From Brevipalpus yothersi (Eukaryota; Arthropoda; Arachnida; Trombidiformes; Tenuipalpidae), in contig QZCP01000334.1 in the NCBI GenBank assembly GCA_003956705.1, positions 202,293 to 266,292 of the forward strand: a stretch of DNA of 64,000 nucleotides, in the 5' to 3' direction. The stretch's first letter is position 1; each line of letters starts with the position of its first letter. The notes below the pieces were generated by a model. That model saw only the letters and a list, made by a program, of their open reading frames with translations. It ran no database searches and was not told where the DNA came from. The position numbers were made by a program, and so were the translations under genes. This document shows positions 1 to 9,692 of the stretch, piece by piece.

Positions 1-649
1 TTCCTTCCACCTCAGGATTCAAGCTACAGCATGATGTTGGCTTCCATTTTCTTGGTAGACACGCAATAGGTGGAAAATTAGCACCACCGATGTTGACAGC
101 ATTTTGCTGTAGAGCACAATCAATCAGGTTAGTTTTTTGATTGCGGAAAGAAGGATTGATACCAAATTTAAATTTGTGAGAACTGGAAGGTAAGAAGAGA
201 GGATGCTTATCTTCATCCCAATCATCATCATCATCATTTTGCTCCTCAGTACACTGGATTGGAGGTAGATCAAACTTTTCCACTCCCTCCATAATCTCTG
301 AATATTCTTCTGTCATCTCATCCAGATCAACATTCACTAACTTCATGAATGAAGTCACAACATTGATATCCACATATCGTTGTTGTTTGCAATTTTTTAT
401 GTGATCAATTGCTTGATCCCTGGCTACTGAAAAATCACACTTCCGATTGCATCCAAAACGAATGTTGTCCAGGGAAGCAACTTCCCCAAATGTTTGTTCA
501 ACATTTAATCCACCGTTTTCCATGCCACTACGACGTCGAGGCATGAGACATGTGAACTTGAAATTTCCATCGAAGTTCGGTAGTTGATGATTCACACCTT
601 TTCGCGTTAAATTCACATACATACGCTTTCGCAATGAAAACTGAACCCT
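1..649 (-). CDS. Unrecognised ORF, runs off the left edge of the window
   Basis: A minus-strand frame is open from just after a TAA at 650-652 down to base 1, with no stop, so the 3' end lies outside. The first ATG is at 620-622 and gives about 207 residues. The protein begins MYVNLTRKG, has an Arg-rich patch followed by GMENGG near residue 30, two cysteines in CNRKCDF near residue 60, an acidic run of five Asp around residue 125, and ends near the edge with WKPTSCCSLNPE. A second minus-strand ORF (528-773) in another frame, with the cysteine pattern CDSCQTQYC, overlaps its start and may be the upstream part joined by a frameshift or intron. I do not recognise the family. Cysteine and acidic patches would suit a transposon-encoded or DNA-binding protein, but this is only a guess. 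Confidence 0.45.
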
Positions 650-956
650 TTAAACAGTATTGTGTTTGGCATGAATCGCATTCTCTTGTAACATAAGGTA
701 TATGATGAAATAGGAAACAATCGTGCACCATCTCAAGTTCACCAATGATTAGTTGACTTGATCCCTCAAACACTTCACATTTTTCTTAGTCTTATCCAGG
801 GACTATGCTCATGAGACCACCTAACACTGAAGCTTGTGGACGAACACCAACTTTGTTCATCATCTCAGTGATATAAATCATGAGTATTTTAATTTCATCC
901 CTCAGGTTCAGATGAACGAATCGATTGCCGAAAATTTGGTGGAATCTTGAGCTCAT
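528..956 (-). pseudogene. Two short coding-looking pieces upstream of the edge ORF
   Basis: Two minus-strand frames lie directly upstream of the edge ORF. One starts with ATG at 954-956 and ends with TAA at 792-794 (54 residues, beginning MSSRFHQIFGNRF, with an amphipathic stretch). The second covers 773-528 and contains LEMVHDCFLFHHIPY and a CxxC pair (CDSC). They are on the same strand as the 1-649 ORF and in different frames. I read them as parts of one decayed or intron-split gene. No clear donor or acceptor joins them and I recognise no family. Confidence 0.3.
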
Positions 957-2244
957 TTTGTTGTCACTTCCTGAACACTTCCACTTGGTAGTTGTTCACT
1001 TAAGATTGTTTTTCCAATAAGAAATAATATCAATCGATTACTCGAGGTAAGATTTCAATTGAAAAGCTCAGCTCAACGTTCATATACAGTTCTTGTTTAT
1101 AACTAACATAAAGTTGTTCTCATTATCATGGAAGAAAAAGAATAAACTGGATGAAAAGTTCATAACGATGGAGAAGATTTCAATAAGTGAGCTCAAATTT
1201 TCTTGAATATTAAACTATCCACTAGAAGACAGAGAGTTAGCAATCAGGATAGCATGACGAGGATTTTTTATTCACTCAGGTTTCTCAGCCATCCTTTGAA
1301 AAGAGACGAAAATATCACAGGATATGAAACTATCCAAAGCAGTTAATATTTGAAATTCATCACATCCATAGCTTTTGCTCACATGAGATTCGATTGCTTA
1401 CAAACGAAAACCGATTCAGTGTTTCGATTGAGATAGAAAATCAGATTCCTCAGTGTAATTCTAGTCTATTTCATTTCATGAACATTTTTGTCTTAATGAT
1501 CATCAACACAACATGAGAGAACAGAACAAAGAGAACACTCGCTTGTAGATTAGAAAGATTTTCATCAACTTTATACACATAAACTTCGTTGTTGTTCAAC
1601 TCATACCAGAAGCAATTTTCTCAGATTCTTGATCATCAACAATAAATGATATCAGAGAAAAGAATAAGTTCACGCAACTTTATTTATCATGAAAATATCA
1701 GCAAAATTCTGTTCACTTTTATATGAGAAGAACTTCAACAATTCGAGACACCTCCACTTGTTGGTTGTCTCTGTTTTTTATCAAATTTTTTGCTGAAGAT
1801 CACTTCTAAGACCTATTTTTGATTCGAATACTTATCGGAAATGAACACTTTTCTTCTGGGTGAGATTGTATTAATTATCTGGCTTCCAAAGTGAATAGAA
1901 ATTCAATTGTTTTGGAGCACATTTAAGCTTCAGTTTTCACTAGTTTTGTGTATACAGTTGAGGCAAATAATTCTAATCGATCCAAAAAACTGATCATCGG
2001 GAGTAGAATAATTGAATAGTATTATAATAATAGAAAATAATAATAAGAACTCATGAATACATTAACTATGAACTTCGCTAAAAGATATCTAGCGAAACTT
2101 CTCAGTTAAACCGTTTTTCAGCATTCAAACTCAAATTCCAAACCGTCATTCTCAGTCCAGCTGTTTCACCTCAACGGAAGAAATTTGGAAACTAAACTGA
2201 TAGCAGCGCTCCTCATTCAACAAGCGAAGTTTCTGTTTTTTCCG
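957..2244. other. AT-rich stretch with no recognised gene
   Basis: No coding frame, RNA gene or long repeat was recognised between the edge ORF and the retroelement. This is where the 3' LTR of the adjacent minus-strand element could lie, but no matching direct repeat was found on the far side. Confidence 0.4.
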
Positions 2245-2598
2245 TTAAACAGAGCTCTTCGATACAGCTCCAATAGTGCTGGCCTCATCTTCACCTTTTC
2301 TCATCAATTGATTGCAATATTTTTTCATCAATTGATCATAATTTTGTGGTATCCTACCTCTAGCTTTCTTCAACCTTTGGAAATTAGCTGTATGTATTTC
2401 TTCATTCTTGAGGTTCAATAATTTCCATGTTGAGTTTGGAAATATTTCAATTACCAAGAATCTACCTTCATACCGATTTGAAAGTTTTCCGAATTCCTTC
2501 TTCCGATAGCCAGTTTTCTCGATTACCAAATCACCAACTTTTATCGTTGGTTGATGTGCATTCCCATTTGATCTTAGGCATACTCCTTTTTGTTTCAA
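2245..2598 (-). pseudogene. Integrase C-terminal domain
   Basis: The frame includes KVGDLVIEKTGYRKKEFGKL followed by SNRYEGRFLVIEIFPNSTWK, which matches the SH3-like integrase C-terminal domain of Ty3/gypsy elements (GDLV...LxxRYEGPF...V). A basic tail with KKARGRIP ends at 2245. It is out of frame with the core domain by about 20 bases, consistent with decay. No chromodomain is visible. Confidence 0.75.
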
Positions 2599-2619
2599 CT
2601 TCCGTTTTTCGATTACTCT

Positions 2620-3063
2620 TTATCGCTCAACTGATGGATCTTTCGAATTTTTCTCAATGCCAAGGGCCAAATCAACTGGAAGATCAGGCTCAAATCCATG
2701 CATGAGGAAGAATGGAGATGGTAGATTCATTTCATTTTTCTGAGAATTGATTAACAATATTTTCCACCATAGTTCATCATTCCAATCAATTTTTTTGGCT
2801 GCGGCCCTTAAAACATTAACAAGTGTGTTGTTTACTCTTTCAACTCGATCCTGACTTTGTGGATGGTAAGTAGTACTTTTAACGTATTTTATTCCAAGAG
2901 ATTTAAGAAAATCTTGAAACTTTTTCGAAACAAAATTTTGTCCCAAATCTAAATGAATATGCCTCATCACATCACGCTCCTCGATTACCTCTCTCAGAAA
3001 TGTGATGATATCGGTGGCTGTTTGCTGCTTACATGCTTTTGCCCAGTGGAAACCAGAGTGCAT
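2620..3063 (-). pseudogene. Integrase catalytic core
   Basis: The frame carries the retroviral-type integrase core fold markers: SGFHWAKACKQQTATDIITF, then HLDLGQNFVSKKFQDFLKSL (second catalytic Asp in LDLGQNF), then YHPQSQDRVERVNNTL with the catalytic Glu in VERVN. The spacing between that Asp and Glu fits the D,D-35-E pattern. The first Asp region and the zinc-binding HHCC domain would lie in 3064-3468, where the frame is disturbed and I could not read them with confidence. Confidence 0.8.
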
Positions 3064-3468
3064 ATCGATAGTTTGGATGATAATTTTATTCCCTAATACT
3101 GACTCATTCGGAGGTCAAATCACATCAATTTGGACCCTTTCCATTGGTTTCTCTGCGATGGGCATCTCACTTGCAACTGATTCAAATTTATTAATTGATT
3201 TAATTCTATCACAACTCTCACACTCATTTACTCTAGCTTTGACTCATTGGACAAGCTCTTCACGCCAAAAGTGAGTAGCTACACTAGCATAAGTTATTTC
3301 GAAACCGAAATGCAGACCATGACTAACTGAATGATAAGAATCTATCACTTGTTTTTTGAATCCCAATGGTAGGACAATTCTTTATTAACTATGTTTTTCC
3401 ATCGCTTTTCTCAATAGTGAGCCCTCAAATATTTCGAATTTTTTCGAGAATTCAGACTCAAGATTGTG

Positions 3469-3951
3469 CTAAATCTCATCACAAATTGATTCACAAGAAG
3501 AATCTCTTTGTTGCTGCTCAAGAATCTCTTTCTGATCAAATGGAACTGAAGTGTTAGCTGATAGAACAAAATTTCTTCTCCATCCATCATCAAAAACTGA
3601 AACATCTTTCTCTCTCTCACTGAATTTTTTGACTACTGAATCCACTAGAAATGGAGTTTTCGTATTCAAAACTGGTTCAAATTCTGCTTCGAAAGCAAAT
3701 AGATCATCCTCTTCAATTTCTTCTAGTTTTCTATGATCCCAATCGGTACACCTTGTGTAGCAGTCAGCTGAGTGAGTTTCACCTCTAGAATAGACTATCC
3801 TATAATTGGATTGATTTAGAGCAAATTTCCAACGATGTAGACGTTCTAATTTGAATGGAGCTTTCGCTAAATTACAGAGAGCACAATGATCGCTGACAAT
3901 TGTGAATTTTCTCCCTTCTAGAAAGTCTTTGAATTTTAAAACAGCTATCAC
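3469..3951 (-). pseudogene. RNase H C-terminal half and linker
   Basis: This frame continues the RNase H domain after the stop of the RT frame. It shows VIAVLKFKDFLEGRKFTIVS followed by DHCALCNLAK, where the family has the TDHxxL active-site region, and then RLHRWKFALNQSNYRIVYS with an acid-containing continuation. A linker of about 60 residues follows. The break between this frame and the RT frame is a stop plus frame change over about 40 bases (3951-3991), in which the family's usual Y-TVQEKEALA-like region is still readable in pieces. Confidence 0.8.
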
Positions 3952-3990
3952 ACACGCAAGAGCTTATTTCTCCTGAACTGTATAGTTTTT

Positions 3991-5058
3991 CTAGTATTTT
4001 CTCAGCCTTTGCCCGAAAAAGTAAACAGCTCGCCTGTTTCCATCTTCAAGTTTTTCAAGAATGCCAGCAACAGCTTGATTGGGAGCATCAACTAGAATTC
4101 TAGTTGGAAAAGATGGATTGAAATGACATAAAAGGCAATCCTGAGCCAGCAAATTTTTTATCTGATCGATAGCTTCTCGATATTCTTTCGTAATCTCGAA
4201 CTTCACAGCTTTCGATGTTAGACGATAGAGAGGGGCAACAAGACTAGCATAACCAGGAATGAATTTTGAATAATGATTGAAACTCCCCAACAGATTCATC
4301 AACTGTTTTATATTCTTCGGATAAGCTAATTTCAAAATTCCTTCTACTCTACGAGGATATGGACGGACTGTTTTTCCATTCACGATATTCCCTAGATAGA
4401 CTAGTTCTTGATCTCCAAAATGACACTTGTTCAAGTTTGCGTTTAGATTGAAACTTTCTAATCGAGTAAGAGTTTTATCTAGCTTCACAATAAAATCTAG
4501 TGGAGTTTTACCTTTCACAAGAACAACGAAATAAACCTGAGCATCGCCATTCCTAGGGCTTACTCTATCCATGAGATCTTGAAAATATGATGGAGCATCC
4601 GCTAGTCCCATTGGGAGGCGTGAAAATTCATATTTCTGATGAAGAGTCACAAATACTGCCTTGTGTACCTCAGATTCTGGAGGTGGAATCTGATAATAGC
4701 CTTGAGCCAAATCAATGATGGCAAAATAATTGAAACCTGGAACAGAAGCGATAAAATCTTCAATGTTTGGCATCAGATAACATCTACGCTCAGTAATTTC
4801 ATCCAACTCGATATAATTGACTACCATTTTCCATGAGCCATCTGACTTTGAAACTAGGAGAGCGGGAGCTCCACCTGGTGCATCAGATTTTCTAATGATC
4901 TTAGCATTCATCATTTCTTTGACTATATTCTCTAGAATTTCCATTTTCATTTCAGATATTTTGTAAGGGTTACATCTTGGAATTGGTCTATTACCAATGT
5001 CAGTGAAGACATTACAAGCTTCTTTGGGAGCGCACCCAAGATCATATTTGAAAGAAGA
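3991..5058 (-). pseudogene. Reverse transcriptase and start of RNase H, inactive
   Basis: The open frame covers the RT domain. An upstream part (KYDLGCAPKEACNVF, through PIPRCNPYKISEM) precedes the ATG at 4950. RT landmarks follow: APALLVSKSDGSWKMVVNY, the first catalytic Asp in FAIIDLAQGYYQI (about residue 80 from that ATG) and the RLPMGLADAPSYFQDLMD motif. Where the family has F/Y-x-D-D, this copy reads YFVV (about residues 140-143, near 4522-4533), so both metal-binding aspartates are gone. The frame then reads into RNase H (ILVDAPNQAVAGILE) and stops at 3991, in the middle of that domain. The catalytic loss alone predicts no polymerase activity. Confidence 0.85.
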
Positions 5059-5233
5059 GAAAGCTAAAATTGTGTTTCAAGATCACATTTTTCAATGAAT
5101 CAACATTTCCTTTCAGAAAACTAGGATCAATTTTTTCTATTATCAGAGAAGGGAAATCTTTCGAACTAAATTCTAACGGATCAACTTTCATCTTGAACCA
5201 GTGAACAAGATGAGCCCTGTTAGTGGTAACCAT

Positions 5234-5579
5234 TCAGCACCACGTGGGGGTAGGGATAGATTTTGTCTGACCAAAGGGTAGACTAATTATCACTATAGTG
5301 TCCAAGTCTAGCCCCTCATAAACACAAAATGTCAATATCGTCAAAATGTGACTATTCAAAGGAATCATCACCAGATTCATCACTACTCGCAAGCAAGTCA
5401 CCGAGTCTTTTATTTGGTGCGTGGCCCCTGAATCCTGCACCTATCATCATCACGGTGATGAAAGCATGTGAACAAGGATTTACAGTTCGGAGTCCACTTT
5501 TCCCACAAGCATTCATTTTTCCAATCCCTGTTTTTTCTTCAATTTCTGATTTTTTCATTGATTCATCAATCACTTTCAA
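5234..5579 (-). pseudogene. Possible gag/protease remains upstream of pol
   Basis: Two overlapping minus-strand frames (5440-5234 and 5579-5352) lie where gag and protease would be expected. One contains ACGKSGLRTVNPC, a weak likeness to a CCHC knuckle; the other begins MQDSGATHQI, where an aspartic protease would have D-S/T-G-A (the DSGA triplet is present). Both are short and broken. Position supports the reading more than sequence does. Confidence 0.35.
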
Positions 5580-5688
5580 TGTTATAGTTCATTCCCCTCA
5601 TATACTGCTATTTTCAATTGATGAGTATTCAACATTGAACATTGAGGTTGCGAAAAACATTCCTCCCCAGTTTTTACATGGGAAAAAG

Positions 5689-6150
5689 AATTTCCTCCAA
5701 AGACGGACTTCTACCATGACTAAATGCATGGAATATACCTTATCTTATCTGATCAATCATGAGAAATAAAAAAATCTTATCAGTATTTTGGGGTCATGCC
5801 CACTTTTTTTGTAAAGAGATGTATTGATTTTGTAAAACTTGTACCATGACTGGACCCATGGAATATATTTTATCTTTTCTAATCAATCATGAGAAATAAA
5901 ATAATCTTATCAATTTTTTGGACTCCCACCCAGTTTCTTCGCAAAAGTAGAATGTCGATTTCTGGCTAACTTGCGCACGGGTCTCCAACATGATAAGTAT
6001 ACAGTCTTATCTTATCAGTTGTAAGAGATATGATAATGTTATCTCCACTTTGGGGTCAGACCTCGTTTTGTTAGCAAGTAATGAATCAGTTTTTGGCCAT
6101 CTCATCACCCATCGAATACCATATAAACTTCTTATTTTATCACATTTTTG
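5689..6150. repeat. Degenerate tandem repeat, about 130-bp unit, about 3.5 copies
   Basis: Related units begin near 5689, 5818, 5944 and 6073. Each contains a variant of ACCATGACT, then a CATGGAATATA-like block, then CTTATCTTAT, then AATCATGAGAAATAAA, then ATCTTATCA and a G-rich stretch such as TTTGGGGTCA. Units 1 and 2 are the closest pair (phrases at 5711-5801 and 5841-5932); units 3 and 4 have drifted. GATAAG-type sites recur in every unit. The rest of 5580-6760 has no recognised gene. Confidence 0.65.
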
Positions 6151-6762
6151 ATAGGAATTCAAATGATGCCATTTTTATCTCGATATAACTACTCGTTTTC
6201 GAGATAGCGGAAATGAAGAAAATGGCTTTATCTCTGAAAGTATGAGTCATAGAGAGTTATGATAACATTTTTTAGTCTCATCACACTCAATATATCATGA
6301 TAAGAAAGTTTCATCAAAATCTGAGCATGGGCAGTTTTGACCATAGTCCTTTAAAAACGGTTATATGCCCATTTGAAAGAGGCATCCAAAATCCAATGTA
6401 GAATGAATTATAGCATTTTTAACAATTAACAATTTGGAACAGTGTGAAAAAAGTGAAAATCCTCCACCCTCTGATGAACTCACTGAAATTTCCGAAGATT
6501 TTGTTAGCTATATGGAGTATGGAAAAAAGAGGGATGGAAAAAAGGAGATGATAATGATGAGGATAATTAATCAGTTATCTATATGAAAATCAATGTATTC
6601 TATATAACGAAAGTTCTCCCATAGGCCTACTCATTGTCGAAGAGAATGAGCAAAGCTCTGCTCACTTTTTTCCAGTTATCTCGACAATTTTGATTGAATT
6701 TTTTTGGCCAATTTTGAGAATATCTATTTCAGAGAGAGAAAACCAAGTCTAATATTACTCAA

Positions 6763-6781
6763 AACCAGGTCTGACCTGGTT
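6763..6781. repeat. Perfect 9-bp-arm palindrome containing AGGTC/GACCT
   Basis: The arms AACCAGGTC and GACCTGGTT are perfect inverted copies around a single T. Partial copies of the half site follow (AGACCTGGT near 6805). It lies about 170 bp upstream of the carotenoid oxygenase relic. AGGTC/GACCT resembles nuclear-receptor half sites, but the one-base spacing with five-base cores does not match the usual ecdysone response element. Confidence 0.6.
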
Positions 6782-6947
6782 GAGGAGAAATATTTTAACT
6801 AGTTGAGACCTGGTTTTTGCAATTTGAGGCAGCAGGCTTAGATTCAGCTCAGACTTGGTGCCCATATCCCCGATGTTCAAGTCACGGGTTCTTCACCGAT
6901 AGCTACCCAAACTAGTATCCCCTGATATTCCTGACCTCTGGTCTGCT

Positions 6948-7795
6948 GTGAGTATTTGTCTTATTGGTGATAAAGTGTGTGCTTCCACTGAATCTCCACG
7001 AACACATTCAAAAAATTTGCATTCAATCAAAAGATTAGGTAAGACCAACTATACTTTGGTAAACACATATTCTGCTTATCCACATATTGAGAACGATGGT
7101 GTAATCTACAGTATTGGCAGCAATTTTGTCGGCAAAGGTTCTTATAAAATCATGAAAACAGTACCGAAATCTACTGTTCTGATGGAAGTGTCAGTAGTTC
7201 GTTCTATTCCTGTCCGACATCCTCTAAGACCAAGCTACTATCACAGCTTCTCAATGACCGAAGATTATATCATCCTTGTTGCACAAGACCTTGGCATTGC
7301 TTTGCCCACCTGGTCAAAAATTATTTGTCCAGCAGAATGTTTGCTTCCGCAATGCACTTGAAACCAAGATTCAAGATGAGTTTTCACTTTCTTCCGGCTT
7401 AGGAATGTTCTTGAAATTCTGAATGAGACAGTAATTATCGTTGTTGTGGATTTAGAACCAAAGTACATGTACTGTAGTGTAACTGTAGGCTAATAATTCA
7501 CTCTAAATTTTATCCAAAATATATCCACAATCATTTCGTGGTTGTTGGAAAGAGATCTGGCAGTATAATCCTTACAGAATATCACAGTGAACCCTTCGTC
7601 TATTTGCATACCATAAATGTTAACCAAGAGGATGGACACATCTTATGCGATATTTGCTGTTTTGATGATGGTGAAGCGTTGCAGCTTCTTTTTGGAGAAA
7701 AAATGATTGATCAGTGGCCCTCTGTTAAACCACTTGAACTGTTCAAAGCTCTTCAATTAAATTCAATTCATTGGCATTTCATTGCCGAAGACTGA
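6948..7795 (+). pseudogene. Carotenoid oxygenase (BCO/NinaB/RPE65 family) fragment, frame-broken
   Basis: Members of this family cleave carotenoids or retinoids with an iron held by four histidines. The first frame (6948-7361) shows IGDKVCASTESP, then NTYSAYPHIENDGVIYSIGS (family: ATAHPHIENDG.YNIG) and IPVRHPLRPSYYHSFSMTED, including the SYYHSF histidine. The second (7538-7795) shows HSEPFVYLHTINVNQEDGHI followed by LCDICCFDD (family: PFxxFHHINAYEDDGH..D.CCYDD). Between them the frame shifts near the AAAAATT at 7318-7324; the third frame then reads FVQQNVCFRNALETKIQDE before stops. The doublet histidine of FHHIN is HT here, and the AHPH motif reads AYPH. The N-terminal and last parts were not found. 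I call it a pseudogene, though a small-intron gene with odd residues is not fully excluded. Confidence 0.75.
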
Positions 7796-8819
7796 CACTC
7801 AGGGCTTCAAGATCGGATCTCTTCTATTAACAAATTCTATTTCCACAATATGCATCCCTTCCAGCGCCGTTGTACCACTCACAATCCAGAAAAATACGAT
7901 ATCTAGCTCAACGTGATCGAGAGGCTACCTAAATCCCATTTGGTACAGCTCCCTTCTGCTCAGCGAAGGTGTCAATTGAATGATTACCACTTCTTCCTTT
8001 CATATCATTCGAAGAGGGGCATCCAGGGACAAATCATTCCAGTGTGCCATCGTAGACAAAATGACAGAATTCTACAGAGGCTGGACACTGACAAGAGCTA
8101 TGAAACTCCTCCGATACAACGAGAGAATACAAGTCGCAGACACATATCATTCCCAATGGCATGGATAGCTTCCTTCCTCAACCTATGGTGTCGATTCAGC
8201 ACACAGTGTACAGCTCTTTCTCCTCTCAACTCGGAACTGAATTGTCGAACATTTGTGATACAATCCATGAACCGTGAGGGCTAAGTCTCCCCAAAGACAA
8301 TTCCGATAAGCGCAAGTAAGCTGTTTGTCCCATAACGAGCTGAGACGATTGCCGAAGCTCTCAGGAGAATCAATTCAGAGTCATCAGTGTATAGGTTCAT
8401 TGAAAACATACTCGATGATACATCTTATACTCATCCCATAGTGCCTCGTGAAATTATCATCATCTTTTCCCTGATCTCTCATGATTGTTGGATGGGGTTC
8501 ATTTTCTTTTGGAGTTGGAAGATAGATGGAAGATATCTAATTCCCTCCTCGGTCAACATACACTTTACATGATATGCTGGAGAATGTTTATCGGTATCTA
8601 CTAGAAGTAGTGAGTGCACATAATTCGAAAAGAATATTAATGATAATCTTATTCTAAATATAAAACTTTCTAGGGGAGATTAGAAGAAAGATATCCTGGC
8701 AGGTTTATAAAGAGAGAGAGAAAAACGTCACTCTCTCACTACTGTTTGCTATCAACGGGTGGGAGACCAGTGATCTATCATTTTCCCTTTATCATTCAAT
8801 GTTTCTCACAGAGTTTCGG
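7796..8819. other. Short unrecognised plus-strand ORFs
   Basis: Two overlapping plus-strand frames (7913-8284 and 7980-8168) are open for 123 and 62 codons. The second includes FQCAIVDKMTEFYRGWTLTR and LLRYNERIQVADTYHS, which look protein-like, but I recognise neither. They could be decayed 3' exons of the carotenoid oxygenase or an unrelated gene. Nothing else was seen up to 8819. Confidence 0.3.
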
Positions 8820-9530
8820 TCAAAGAGCATAGTCAACTGCCACTTCTTCTGACTGCAAAAAATCAAGCCCCAGCTCAGGAGAGACTTTAGTTATCTTTCG
8901 GTTAACTCTTCCAATTGCATCTGATCGTTCCTTCATATAGTCTTCCATGCTCATCCAATATGCATGAAGCTGTTGAGCATTCCATATCAAGTTTAATCGA
9001 CTTCGAATCGGTGGATAGCTCGGGATCATTCTTCTCCTCTTCAAATCAGGAGATTTGGTGAGTTTCCAAAGGATAGTTTCAATTTCTCATCTCTTGCTTC
9101 CGTTTTGGGACCTCTCCAATATTGCTTGAACCTTAGCCCACTATTTTCATCTAGCTATCGGGCACTCTCTTGACAGTCCTAGCATATCAAATACCCAGCG
9201 TGATTTCGATGAGAAAGCCCAGAAGCTTCACGTACCTTCGTCCAAATTAACGGTGTCAATTACCGTATGATAAGTGGCTGAAACAAGAGCTTCGACAAGA
9301 TCTCTATCTTGGTAGGCTTGCTTTATGTATGGTGAACAGCAAATTCTCTTTATTGCGTATGAGTATTGGTACATACGTGAAGTATCAGTAGTGTGGCTTG
9401 AAATGTAGAATCTGAATGTGTGGTATCCCCATATATTCATGATGATTGGGCCCTTGAGAGCCAAGATTGAGCCTTCAAATGGAGCATTTAATAAATCTTC
9501 ATCAGTATGGGGCATGATGGTCATATTCTG
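8820..9530 (-). CDS. Unrecognised two-exon gene candidate
   Basis: The first frame (about 9530 to 9235) includes WFDQNMTIMPHTDEDLLNAP and ends in VIDTVNLDE followed by a good donor (GAAG|GTACGTGA, intron beginning at 9234). The second frame (about 9092 to 8820) reads IETILWKLTKSPDLKRRRM, then RSRLNLIWNAQQLHAYWMSM and ends EVAVDYAL with a stop. An acceptor at GATGAG|AA would keep the frame (Glu at the junction) but has a weak pyrimidine tract. The pieces look like ordinary coding sequence with balanced amino-acid content. I do not recognise the family. It lies directly downstream of the zinc-finger gene on the same strand and could be an independent gene or a decayed one. Confidence 0.4.
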
Positions 9531-9692
9531 ATCGAACCACTGTCACATGAGCTGGTATAATGCCATGGATAATGAGCTGGCTCCAGCGGGTGGGTCCCAT
9601 ATCCAAGATCAGAACATTGAAGTTCCAATCGGGGGCGGAGAAAGAGTGCATCAAAGCCCACCTGCAAAATTCTTGAGTACAGAAACTCCTGA

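Larger units (their letters stand above)
2245..5233 (-). mobile_element. pol: Degraded Ty3/gypsy-type retrotransposon pol region
   Basis: On the minus strand, reading from high to low coordinates, the order is reverse transcriptase, RNase H, integrase core, integrase C-terminal domain. That order is typical of Ty3/gypsy elements; copia elements have integrase before RT. The frame is broken at least at about 5045-5055, 3985, between 3469 and 3063, and about 2610, so no intact polyprotein is made. Possible protease or gag remains lie upstream (5234-5579). No pair of LTRs, primer-binding site or polypurine tract was identified, so the true ends are unknown. The element sits beside other broken genes, suggesting a region that tolerates insertions. 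I call it a dead copy. Confidence 0.85.

Noticed and set aside
6764..6780. Ecdysone response element
   Set aside because: The usual element has AGGTCA-type halves with one base between; here the halves share five bases only, so it is reported only as a palindrome.
957..7000. Full-length LTR retrotransposon with paired LTRs
   Set aside because: No matching direct repeats were found either side of pol, so only the internal region is called.
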